Shown: in pieces, positions 45,498 through 53,540 of the stretch
Position numbering within the stretch: the first letter of the stretch is position 1
Layout: each line of letters opens with the position of its first letter
Source of the DNA: Nostoc sp. PCC 7524
Lineage (GTDB): Bacteria; Cyanobacteriota; Cyanobacteriia; Cyanobacteriales; Nostocaceae
Direction: 5' to 3'
Assembly (NCBI RefSeq): GCF_000316645.1
Contig: NC_019684.1
Location: 4,059,501 to 4,123,500 of the forward strand
Length of the DNA: 64,000 nucleotides
Program-made: the position numbers and the translations under genes
Notes under the pieces: generated by a model
What the model was told of the DNA's origin: nothing
What the model saw: the letters and a program-made list of their open reading frames with translations, nothing else
Database searches by the model: none

Positions 45498-47816
45498 CTA
45501 ATTACTCAGTTGACGCTGTGCTGCTGCCAAAAGCAAACGCTGTTCAGCACGAGCGATCGCTTGATATGTTCGCTCTAGGGCTTCGGGTTCTACGGAAATA
45601 GCAGTAATACCCCATTGCACCAGTTGATCAATAATTTCTGGATAGATAGCTGGTGCTTGTCCACAGATGGAACAAGGGATACCGGCAGTTTTAGCCATCT
45701 GGATGAATTGGGCGATCGCACCCATGACGGCTGGATGCCGTTCATTCAGTACCCTGGTTAATTGTGGGTGTTCGCGATCTACTCCCAAAAGTAGTTGTGT
45801 GAGGTCATTTGTACCTATGGAAATGCCTGCTACACCTGCTTTTACGTATTCTGGCAGTAAAAACAGGACGCTGGGAACTTCTGCCATGATCCACAGTTGA
45901 AACTGCGGTATTTGGGTGAGTCCCATTTGTTCTACTTTTTGCCGACAAAAGGTAAATTCTGGAACACTGCGAACAAAGGGTAACAACAGGTGAATATTGC
46001 TATAGCCAGCCTTTTGGACATTGGCTAGGGCTGTCAATTCTAAATCAAAAACCTCTGCATTTTGGATGTAGCTGAAGGTGCCGCGATCGCCCAAAATTGA
46101 TTTTGCTGATGGCGGTGAGGGATGAGTAGATAATTCATGCGATCGCCAATCTAAGGAGCGATAAAACACTGGTCTGGGGGCAAAACCGCGAGCAAACTGT
46201 ATAATCTGCTCAGTTAATTTTTCTAATAATTCTGTTTGTTTTCCTTCTAAGAGCCAAAGATGAGGATGTTGTCCTTTCAATAGCGGGATGAGCATGAGTT
46301 CTGATCGCAATAATCCCACCCCATCCACAGGTAATTTTTGTACTTGCTCGATTAAACTGGGTTGGCTCAGATTTACTAATAGTTGGGTAGCAATCATGGG
46401 GAATTGAGGAGCAACAACAGTTTCAGGTGTTCGGGTGAGCTGAGGTACATGGATGTGTGGAGTTTCTTCTTGATTCGCTTCATCTGCCCTCATCCGATAA
46501 ACTTCACCGCGATCGCCATCTAGAAGGAGTCGTTCACCATTTTGAATCAGCAGTGTGGCATCTGTGGCACTTACCACGGCTGGAATGCCTAATTCTCTAG
46601 CCAAAATCGCCGCATGGCTAGTTAATCCTCCCTGTGTTGTGACTACACCCGCAACTTGTTGCAGTAGCGGCAACCAATCAGGTGTAATCTGTGGTACTAC
46701 TAAAATTATTCCTTTGGGTAATTGTTCTGGTTTTGATTGCGTATTGACTACTACATGAGCGTTGGCGGTGACTCTACCTCCGGCTGCTCCTACTCCTTTA
46801 ATGAACTGTAAGCTGGGAATTGCTAATTGGGGAGTGTTGACTTGGGTGATGTAGAGATGGGGAACTGAATTGTGTTCTGCAATTGTCCACTCAATGGTAA
46901 AGTGTCTACCTAGTTCACTGACAAGTTGATGCCCCAGAGTAATCATTTGTTGTAGAGATGCTTCTGGTAAAGCGTATTGTTTTTGCTGGGTTTCCTCAAG
47001 TAAGTACGCACTGAGGCAATTGTGATCAATGGTTAGTATTGATGGGAGTATGGGTTGGTGAGAATCTTGAGGTGTACCATGATTCAAGCGATAAGCCAGC
47101 ATTTTATTACCCAAGTGTCTTTCTAGAACTACACCTGTGTGCTGCTGCACATGATATGTATCCGGTAGTACCTCGCCTTGAGCGATCGCTATTCCCAATC
47201 CCCAAGTTGCTTCAATTTTCCAGCCGGAAGTGTTCACCTTGAGTAAGCCACTAGCGATCGCATTCTCCACAGGCTGCACTAAGATGGCTAAATTCACTTG
47301 TTGCAGATTAATTCCCATCCGCCGCCAATAAAACAAGCTTTTGGCACGAAACAGTTGACTCCAGACTTCTTTTAAAGCTATTGCGATCGCTTCTTCGTTA
47401 CAGTTGCAGAAAACAGACTCCAGCAATCCAGAGGTATTCCTGAGTTTCGGTATTGCTAGAGTTGGACGCAAAATTAAATGACTTCCTTGCCATTCTTGAG
47501 CAGCAGTAAAAATTGTACTCACCCAATGGGGTGGTACGGGTGCATTCATAATTTCCTGACGCAAACGAAAAGCCACCTGCTGGAGTTGTCGCCAGTTTCC
47601 TACATCCAAGTGCAAGGAAGAATCAGGTAAATGAGCGACTAACAAGTCTGAACTGTTGATAGTTGCTAAAAATAGTCGCAAAACTTCCTCTGGAACCACA
47701 AAACCAGGAACAACCGGGTAGCCACGCTGCCTGATTTTGCTTAAGTAAAACGCTTTGTCACCTACTTTGGTGCGGTCTTGCAGTTTAATTTGGTCAAGCC
47801 AGTAGAGTCTATCCAC
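45498..47816 (-). CDS. PEP synthase-like phosphotransferase
   Basis: 772 residues. An ATP-grasp PPDK_N domain occupies about 1-330 (KVGDKAFYLSKIRQRGYPVVPGF). The swivelling phosphohistidine domain is at about 365-440, with GVVTTQGGLTSHAAILAREL (catalytic H). The PEP-utilising TIM barrel is at about 480-770, with GISIGTNDLTQLLLGVDR and SICGQAPA (catalytic C). It is slightly shorter than E. coli PpsA (about 790). It may be phosphoenolpyruvate synthase (pyruvate + ATP to PEP) or a divergent relative; the arrangement of domains is complete. Confidence 0.87.
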   Translation of the reverse strand: MDRLYWLDQIKLQDRTKVGDKAFYLSKIRQRGYPVVPGFVVPEEVLRLFLATINSSDLLVAHLPDSSLHLDVGNWRQLQQVAFRLRQEIMNAPVPPHWVSTIFTAAQEWQGSHLILRPTLAIPKLRNTSGLLESVFCNCNEEAIAIALKEVWSQLFRAKSLFYWRRMGINLQQVNLAILVQPVENAIASGLLKVNTSGWKIEATWGLGIAIAQGEVLPDTYHVQQHTGVVLERHLGNKMLAYRLNHGTPQDSHQPILPSILTIDHNCLSAYLLEETQQKQYALPEASLQQMITLGHQLVSELGRHFTIEWTIAEHNSVPHLYITQVNTPQLAIPSLQFIKGVGAAGGRVTANAHVVVNTQSKPEQLPKGIILVVPQITPDWLPLLQQVAGVVTTQGGLTSHAAILARELGIPAVVSATDATLLIQNGERLLLDGDRGEVYRMRADEANQEETPHIHVPQLTRTPETVVAPQFPMIATQLLVNLSQPSLIEQVQKLPVDGVGLLRSELMLIPLLKGQHPHLWLLEGKQTELLEKLTEQIIQFARGFAPRPVFYRSLDWRSHELSTHPSPPSAKSILGDRGTFSYIQNAEVFDLELTALANVQKAGYSNIHLLLPFVRSVPEFTFCRQKVEQMGLTQIPQFQLWIMAEVPSVLFLLPEYVKAGVAGISIGTNDLTQLLLGVDREHPQLTRVLNERHPAVMGAIAQFIQMAKTAGIPCSICGQAPAIYPEIIDQLVQWGITAISVEPEALERTYQAIARAEQRLLLAAAQRQLSN

Positions 47817-48367
47817 TCAATTTTTTTAATTGCTCAGTTGTTATTTTACAGCTATAGCTATCCGCTTCTCAGCAAAATTTCCAGGATAATATTTGCCAGG
47901 AAGTGTTTTTAGTATTTACATTTGATTATTGTGCCAAATTATTCATTTGGCTAATTCCTCACGATATTAATGACTGTGATCATCCCCCCTGCAAATGTCT
48001 ATATTTTTCATCCCTACCTCAAATCCATAATTGAAAATACTGGTTCAATGTAATTATTGAGTCTTTATTATGACTCCATCTATTGATTTAAGTAAAAATG
48101 CTAGCGTTCGATGATTTTGGAGATATGTCTTTACTCCTACAGTTGAGATATGAATTAATTAATATTGCCATATATTCTTGGAGAAATTCTACAGACCTGC
48201 AAACAGTTTATATTGACTGTTGTATAAGTTTTATTTAGCATAATTACTAATTAAGTTAATTTTTTTAGGAAAATATTTGCCGCCAAACCAACACTCAATT
48301 CTAGACTGTTTGGATACTCAGCTATAAGCTCACCCAAAATATAGTATTATTGATCTAAACCATAAGA
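47817..48367. other. Intergenic region, no gene found
   Basis: 551 bp of AT-rich DNA. I see only scattered short hairpins and no coding frame with a ribosome site. It holds promoters for two divergent genes. An M-box upstream of mgtC was sought and not recognised. Confidence 0.35.
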
Positions 48368-48844
48368 TTGTTAAAGTTTTATCACCTGGAAATCAATAAT
48401 TTTTGGCATCTCATCTCTAGACTTGGCTTGGCTGTGCTAATTGGCGCAATTATTGGTATAGAACGTGAATTTCGCCAAAAACCAGCAGGTTTAAGAACCC
48501 ATATGTTAGTAAGTTTGGGTTCAGCTTTGTTCATTATTATCCCTCTACAAATAACTACATTTCAAGATAATCCTGATGCTCTGAGTCGGGTAATTCAAGG
48601 TATTGCTACTGGTGTAGGATTTCTGGGTGCAGGAGAAATAGTCCGTGAGTCTTCGAGGCGATCGCCTACTGTCGAGTCTAATTCATCGCCGCGCCTGGAA
48701 GTTCATGGACTCACATCCGCAGCCGCTATTTGGGTGTCAGCTGGGTTGGGAATTACAGCTGGGTGTGGTTTGTGGCAATTGGGGTTAGTTGGTGCTGTGC
48801 TGACTTTTGCGATTCTCAACTTATTTAAACGCTTAGAAAGATAA
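48368..48844 (+). CDS. MgtC/SapB family membrane protein
   Basis: 158 residues from a TTG start, as there is no ATG in frame. Four or so membrane segments. The MgtC signature is visible: GAIIGIEREFRQKPAGLRTHMLVSLG (cited in parts: IGIEREF, KPAGLRTH), GTGVGFLGAGEIVRE (about 79-93; a C-to-G variant of the usual GxGFLGAG) and GLTSAAAIWVSAGLGITAGCG. MgtC binds or modulates membrane proteins, including the F-ATPase, under low Mg2+ in pathogens; in free-living bacteria the role is unsettled. Confidence 0.9.
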   Translation: MLKFYHLEINNFWHLISRLGLAVLIGAIIGIEREFRQKPAGLRTHMLVSLGSALFIIIPLQITTFQDNPDALSRVIQGIATGVGFLGAGEIVRESSRRSPTVESNSSPRLEVHGLTSAAAIWVSAGLGITAGCGLWQLGLVGAVLTFAILNLFKRLER

Positions 48845-48902
48845 TGTTTGGGGATTGGGGAGAATTTACTTGCCCTACACCTTGATATCCTTGCACCCTT
48901 GA

Positions 48903-49772
48903 CTATTTGAGGTAAAACAATAAGCCAATCCCGATGATTGCCATGATCACACCTGCGATCGCTCGCCAAGTGACTTTTTCCCCCATAGCAACAGCAATGG
49001 GAATAACAAATAAGGGGCTAGTCTGTAACAGCGTAGAAGCAATTCCAGCCGCAGTCAATTTGATGGCTGTCTGTTGTAGCCAGATTCCCAAGTATGTACC
49101 ACAAAAAGCTGCAAAGCAGGTAACAAAAACGACACGCCTAGATTGCCAGTAGGGATATAAAAATTCTGCTGGTTGGCGTTTGGGAAACAAAATCCAGGCT
49201 AAAAGAATTAACTCGGCTGCACTGAGGCGCAATAAGGCAGCCCACAAAGGGGTAACACTACCTGTAGTAAAGGCGGCGCGAGAGATAACTGTAGCGATCG
49301 CATTGGTAATTGCTGCTAATAAACCAAAGCCTACTCCTACCCATAGGTGTTTCGGGGAATCATTGCTGGTATTGGGAACCCGTTCTGTGATTACCCAAGC
49401 GACTCCTAAAATTGTCAGCAAAATCCCACACCACGCCCTAATGTTCAGTTGTTCTTGCAGGACGATATTAGCAGCGATCGCTGTTAAGGCGGGGGAAAGC
49501 GTGCCGATCAGTAAAACCCGCCGCGCCCCTAAGTAATTGATCGCCCGCAAAAAAGCTGTATCACCCCAACTAATACCAATAACCCCACTCAAACACAACA
49601 GCAAAATCGGCATGGGGGCAGAAATAGGTAAGGATTCTCTGGTGAATAGGATAGTCAGAACTAGAAAGGCGATCGCTACTATCCCTTTAATGAAATTCAA
49701 CTTTAAAGGCGGGATACGTTGCCCGACAATCCCGTACACCGTTGAAGCGATCGCCCACAAAGCAGCAGCCAA
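48903..49772 (-). CDS. EamA/DMT-family transporter
   Basis: 289 residues from a TTG at 49772, with two EamA repeats (about 1-130 and 142-287) and about 10 membrane segments. Motifs are PLKLNFIKGIVAIAFL, NYLGARRVLLIGTLSPALTA and, in the second half, AAGIASTLLQTSPLFVIPIAV. The frame stays open upstream: a possible ATT start at 49832 has AGGGAG 7 nt before it and would add 20 residues (MFNNSLSFILTNSQGELAAL). That start may be the real one. It exports metabolites or amino acids; substrate unknown. A CIRCE-like site lies 65-125 bp upstream. Confidence 0.88.
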   Translation of the reverse strand: MAAALWAIASTVYGIVGQRIPPLKLNFIKGIVAIAFLVLTILFTRESLPISAPMPILLLCLSGVIGISWGDTAFLRAINYLGARRVLLIGTLSPALTAIAANIVLQEQLNIRAWCGILLTILGVAWVITERVPNTSNDSPKHLWVGVGFGLLAAITNAIATVISRAAFTTGSVTPLWAALLRLSAAELILLAWILFPKRQPAEFLYPYWQSRRVVFVTCFAAFCGTYLGIWLQQTAIKLTAAGIASTLLQTSPLFVIPIAVAMGEKVTWRAIAGVIMAIIGIGLLFYLK

Positions 49773-49896
49773 TAAAGCCGCTAGTTCACCCTGACTATTA
49801 GTAAGTATAAAACTTAAAGAATTATTAAAAATCGAATCTCTCCCTAAATTTATGCCTGAAACTCTTTAATAATACATCAAACAAATACATAAAAAA

Positions 49897-49923
49897 TTAG
49901 CACTCACAGCTAGCAAGTGCTAA
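49897..49923. promoter_or_regulatory. CIRCE-like operator (HrcA site)
   Basis: TTAGCACTC-N9-AAGTGCTAA differs by one base from the consensus TTAGCACTC-N9-GAGTGCTAA. CIRCE is the operator of the heat-shock repressor HrcA and normally precedes groESL. The 9-9-9 spacing is exact. Here it lies 115 bp before a small unknown gene on the plus strand and 65-125 bp before the DMT transporter on the minus strand. No chaperonin gene is in the window. Confidence 0.75.
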
Positions 49924-50038
49924 TTTATCTAGAACCTTAAAAGCCTAATAAATAGGTAAAAATCTTGATTTTCCCAGGTGATGTTTAGGCATTTTCAACA
50001 AGAAATAAAACCAGACAACTAACTATTGGGAGGAAGGT

Positions 50039-50389
50039 ATGCAATATACTTTTGATATTGTTGGCGTGTCTCCGATATTGCAATTTTTCAATCATCAACA
50101 GCAAAACTGGAACAAACCAGAACTTCAAGCTATAGAATATTTAGGAACCCATAAATGCACCCTTGACGCATTACTAGAAACTGTGGAACCAGTACCAATA
50201 AAATGGGGTTGGAATACTGAGCAAGTTATAGAGACAGTCGTGCAGTTTTGGATGAATAATGCTGAAAGTATTCGTTATTGGAAAACCCGTTTGAGTGATG
50301 CCGGGAATGATAATATTCTCGTTGCTAGGTTAGCTGATATCACAGCTTTGCAAGCTGAATTTGAGTCTCTACTAGGGAAGAATTGGTGA
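50039..50389 (+). CDS. Small unknown protein behind a CIRCE-like site
   Basis: 116 residues with a strong GGGAGGAAGG ribosome site. The sequence starts MQYTFDIVGVSPILQFF, is soluble, and has W-rich segments (IKWGWNTEQVIETVVQFW). No signal peptide or known domain is visible. The CIRCE-like element upstream suggests HrcA-controlled, heat-inducible expression, which is inference. A paralogous heat-shock family is not recalled. Confidence 0.75.
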   Translation: MQYTFDIVGVSPILQFFNHQQQNWNKPELQAIEYLGTHKCTLDALLETVEPVPIKWGWNTEQVIETVVQFWMNNAESIRYWKTRLSDAGNDNILVARLADITALQAEFESLLGKNW

Positions 50390-50421
50390 AGATTCCAGCA
50401 AGTATCAGGGAGAGCGATCGG

Positions 50422-50472
50422 GGTGACAGGTGATAGGTGACAGGTTACAGGTTACAGGTTACAGGTTACAGG
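50422..50472. repeat. ACAGGTG/ACAGGTT short tandem repeat
   Basis: About seven heptamer units between two genes, four of them exact ACAGGTT copies. Confidence 0.85.
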
Positions 50473-50571
50473 AAGAAACGATATGAGGTGTACCTAACTT
50501 CGTAAAAATCTAATAGGAGACTTGTAGATAAAAACCGTTAACCTTGTAGACAGACAATAATAGTTCTCGTG

Positions 50572-50781
50572 ATGGAAACCGATAACTCTTCTGAACAAAG
50601 ACTACTGAATAAAATTCGCAGACTACCTCCTGAGAAAGTGAGTGAAGTTGAAGATTTCATAGATTTTCTCTATCAGAAAAATGCAGACCATTCCTTGGTA
50701 ATAGCAGCAGCCAAGCTGTCAGAATCAGTTCTGCACGAAATTTGGGATAATCCGGCTGACGCTGAGTATGACAACTTATAG
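50572..50781 (+). CDS. Antitoxin of MazF-type pair
   Basis: 69 residues from ATG 50572; a GTG lies 3 nt earlier. The sequence EQRLLNKIRRLPPEKVSEVEDFIDFLYQK recalls DUF2281-type antitoxins, and the acidic C-terminus (IWDNPADAEYDNL) would fill the toxin cleft. It overlaps the toxin gene by 14 nt, indicating coupled translation. It probably neutralises the toxin and autoregulates the operon. Confidence 0.82.
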   Translation: METDNSSEQRLLNKIRRLPPEKVSEVEDFIDFLYQKNADHSLVIAAAKLSESVLHEIWDNPADAEYDNL

Positions 50782-51115
50782 TTTTGGTGATGTTGTTTTG
50801 GTTCCTTTTCCCTTTACAGATCAAACAGCTAGCAAGAAACGTCCCGCAGTGGTTGTCAGTTCAGATGAATACCATCGTGAGCGATTTGATCTCATTTTGA
50901 TAGCTGTTACCAGTCAATTCAATCCAGGCAATGTATTTGGTGAACTGACAATTACACACTGGCAAGCTGCTGGTCTTTTGAAACCTTCAATCATTAAGCC
51001 TGTTCTTACTACAATTGAAACAAGTATGGTATTCAGGAAACTTGGTCAACTTCAGGATTTAGATAGGCAAAATCTTCAGCACCTCTTACAAATAATTTTG
51101 GGTGTATCAACTTGA
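50768..51115 (+). CDS. MazF/PemK-type mRNA interferase toxin
   Basis: 115 residues. The MazF fold is clear: YSFGDVVLVPFPFTDQTASK at the N-terminus, KKRPAVVVSSDEYH (R in the active-site S1-S2 loop) and VLTTIETSMVFRKLGQL (T in the second catalytic block). Such toxins cut mRNA at specific short sites. The start overlaps the antitoxin end by 14 nt. Together these form a type II TA module, probably stable in the chromosome. Confidence 0.92.
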   Translation: MTTYSFGDVVLVPFPFTDQTASKKRPAVVVSSDEYHRERFDLILIAVTSQFNPGNVFGELTITHWQAAGLLKPSIIKPVLTTIETSMVFRKLGQLQDLDRQNLQHLLQIILGVST

Positions 51116-51153
51116 TGTAGATTAATATATTAGGTTGCATGAGTCAGATAAAC

Positions 51154-52716
51154 TTAACGAGCTGTTACTAACGGCTGAGTTCGAGAAACTGTGCGCCGCA
51201 CTGATTCCCCAGTCAACAGTTCCACAACGTTCATGCCATTGCCAATCACACCTGGAACACTAGGATAACCAGCAGTTGCACCCACTAAAAACAGATTGGG
51301 TAATTCTGTTATGTATCCTATGCGATTTAACCCGACTTGCGACGGTACTAATTTGGCACCGTAAATATTACCTTGTGGTTGTCCTAAATAAAACTCGCTT
51401 GTCGTGGGTGTCCCGAACACTTTCATGCGGATGTAATTGTCTACATCAGGAATCAAATCCCTGACACTGTTCATGATTTGTTGGTAAACTTCCCGCTTTT
51501 TAGCTTTGTAAGCTTGTGAGTCTGTTTGGTGCAGGTGTGCAAATGGTTCGTAAGGGCAGACAGTGGCAATTTCTAAGATATGATGTCCCTCTGGAGCCAT
51601 ACCTGGTGCATCAGATTTCATTGTCGGACAGGAGAGGAAAATCCACGGACTACTGAAGTCACCTTGCAATTGTTGTTGATATTCTCTGTTTAAGTCCCCA
51701 GTGGGATAATACCAGAGATTCCAGTTACCAATGCCATAGCTTTGCGGATCAAAGCGACTATCTAAACCCAGGTAAATATTAAAAGCACTAGCTGAGTATT
51801 CATAGCCAGTTAATCGCTGACGTTCTTTGTAGCTGATGGCTTCTGCATCGTGCATCAACTCTACTGTTAATTTAGGGTCAAGGTCACTAATATAAGCCTT
51901 AGTAGCGCGATAGGTTTTACCATCGGCCAGTACACTATGTACACTACCGTTGCTGACTTGAATATGATTCACTGTGGTTGCGTAGGCAATGACACCGCCA
52001 CCTGCGGTAATTACATCAACAATAGTGTCTACAAAGTCCTTAAAGTGATGTTTGGGATAGTACGCACCTTCCGCATAGTCCCAAACTAGGGAAGTGTGGG
52101 TAATTAAGGCAATTTCGTCAGGCGGTAAGGCATAGTCACCACTCTGCCCCGCTAAAATTGCTTGTACTTTCGGTGATAATCCCACATAGTTATATAAATC
52201 TTGTAGTGTCCAATTCCGCTTACGGAAGAGATTGAAATATTTGGGTAACTTTAACCAATCAGACCACTTTTGATCATACCAATGTACTTCATTACCTAAA
52301 CTGCGAATTTCTTGGTGCAGTTGTTGAATTTCATCACAGTAGCGGTTGATGGCCTTAGCTTCTTCTGGAAATGTAGACAACAAGCGGTAACGCAGACTTT
52401 CCCAACCTAGGGGAATTCTAAAATCTGCCTCTGGTGTGATGACACGATCTATACATTTGGAGTCAAGGCTATTAAATGCGACATCCCGACCAATATAGTT
52501 GAGAAATTGCCCTATGGTCTGACCAGAACCACATTGAGAAATATAATGCACGTCAGCACAAAAACTGTATTCACCATAGTCAAATGTGTGGCAACAACCA
52601 CCCGGTAAATAGTGTTTTTCTAAAACTGCTACGTTATATCCTTGTTTAGTTAAACAGGCGGCAGTTGCTAATCCACCTAATCCAGCACCTAAAATTACAT
52701 AATCAAAGATTTCCAT
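51154..52716 (-). CDS. CrtISO-like FAD oxidoreductase (carotenoid/retinol saturase family)
   Basis: 520 residues. The dinucleotide motif ILGAGLGGLATAACL (about 8-22) and the following EKHYLPGGCCHTFDYG are those of phytoene-desaturase-like enzymes. The central region with NIYLGLDSRFDPQSYG and the C-terminal NLFLVGATAGYPSVPGVIGNGMNV (a CrtI-like FAD block, given here in parts) resemble CrtISO and all-trans-retinol 13,14-reductase. Cyanobacterial CrtH isomerises polycis-lycopene. This could be CrtH or a related paralogue; the substrate cannot be set by eye. Confidence 0.85.
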   Translation of the reverse strand: MEIFDYVILGAGLGGLATAACLTKQGYNVAVLEKHYLPGGCCHTFDYGEYSFCADVHYISQCGSGQTIGQFLNYIGRDVAFNSLDSKCIDRVITPEADFRIPLGWESLRYRLLSTFPEEAKAINRYCDEIQQLHQEIRSLGNEVHWYDQKWSDWLKLPKYFNLFRKRNWTLQDLYNYVGLSPKVQAILAGQSGDYALPPDEIALITHTSLVWDYAEGAYYPKHHFKDFVDTIVDVITAGGGVIAYATTVNHIQVSNGSVHSVLADGKTYRATKAYISDLDPKLTVELMHDAEAISYKERQRLTGYEYSASAFNIYLGLDSRFDPQSYGIGNWNLWYYPTGDLNREYQQQLQGDFSSPWIFLSCPTMKSDAPGMAPEGHHILEIATVCPYEPFAHLHQTDSQAYKAKKREVYQQIMNSVRDLIPDVDNYIRMKVFGTPTTSEFYLGQPQGNIYGAKLVPSQVGLNRIGYITELPNLFLVGATAGYPSVPGVIGNGMNVVELLTGESVRRTVSRTQPLVTAR

Positions 52717-53217
52717 ATGCCTCTCCTCTGGTAATCTTGATTGCTCTTGATTTAATTAGTGATTTTTTATGAATGTTTTGGGTAAATGCTAAAAAACTCA
52801 AAAAATCAGTATCCAGTTTTGCAGATTTTGACTAAAAAATTTCAAAACTCGTGCAGAAGACTTGGCTATTTATTGGTGTTTAATCTATTGGTAGTAACAA
52901 TGGGGTAGTAGCAATCAGCTAATATGCAATTACCCTGATCATCTAAAAGTATAGAACGGGTTAGCTAAGAAGTTTCTTAAGTGGTAGATACTGGCTACCT
53001 ATTTGATGATTATCAATCTAGGTACTTTTTCTTTGTGAATGTGATATGAATATATTTTATCTAAAAACTCAATATTTAGACATTAAAATTTGTTTTGCTA
53101 GAAAAAATGTATCAAAAGTTATAAAAAAATGCTCTCGAAGAAATCAATCTTATGGATGATATTGATGCAACTGGGAAAAGATTTTATTTTTAATAGTTGA
53201 AATAGCAAAAATGTATG
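52717..53217. other. AT-rich intergenic region
   Basis: 501 bp with a low GC content and no coding frame. Poly-A/T tracts (AAAAAACTCAAAAAATCAG and others) may bend DNA. It carries upstream regions for the RNA gene and the minus-strand oxidoreductase. Confidence 0.4.
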
Positions 53218-53247
53218 TTGCATGACAGAAAATTATGTTAATATAAA
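53218..53247 (+). promoter_or_regulatory. Likely promoter of the RNA gene
   Basis: TTGCAT (53218-53223) and TATAAA (53242-53247) are separated by 18 nt, a sigma70-like arrangement. TAATAT at 53239 is an alternative -10. Transcription would begin near 53251-53254 (GGGATTG). Confidence 0.5.
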
Positions 53248-53250
53248 AGT

Positions 53251-53540
53251 GGGATTGCAAAGAACCTCTGACATAAAAAGAAGTGGCAACACCCTTGGTA
53301 ACAGGCATCGCCCAAGAGTAAGGCCAAACCAGGATCTAAAGAAGAGGCGACTATGGGAGGTTCGGGTAAAGATTGCAAGACCAGCAAACCAAAGTGCGTG
53401 ATGGAGGATACATTGCACCAAACAGAAAAGCAGAACTGAGGGGTCTGGTTGAACGCAACTAGACCCCTTAGCATTATCCTTTAATTACAGCAAGCAGAAA
53501 AAGGACTAAAGTCCTTACTACAAACTTTAGTTTATTTTTA
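53251..53540 (+). ncRNA. Putative structured non-coding RNA
   Basis: Sequence is far less AT-rich than its surroundings and carries no credible protein. Pairing blocks include GAACCTC near 53263 with GAGGTTC near 53357, a GTGC...GCAC stem, and a 12-bp stem at 53440-53467 (GGGGTCTGGTTG with CAACTAGACCCC, one G-U, loop AACG). A rho-independent terminator follows at 53505. The length of about 220-290 nt and the shape fit a housekeeping-type sRNA, with 6S RNA as one option, but I could not identify it. It points towards the 3' end of the phosphatase gene. Confidence 0.6.
53505..53540 (+). terminator. Rho-independent terminator of the RNA gene
   Basis: ACTAAAGT (53505-53512) pairs with ACTTTAGT (53524-53531), followed by TTATTTTT. 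It overlaps AAGGACT-AA-AGTCCTT, an alternative hairpin. Its T-run is on the plus strand, so it ends the RNA; it lies at the stop codon of the convergent phoD-like gene. Confidence 0.7.

Noticed and set aside
49897..49923. Reading the CIRCE-like repeat as a transcription terminator
   Set aside because: The stem has no proper T-run, and the 9-9-9 geometry and sequence match the HrcA operator.
53233..53474. Two minus-strand frames of 62 and 78 residues
   Set aside because: They lie opposite the structured RNA candidate, overlap each other in different frames, lack ribosome sites and read as cysteine- and leucine-rich nonsense.
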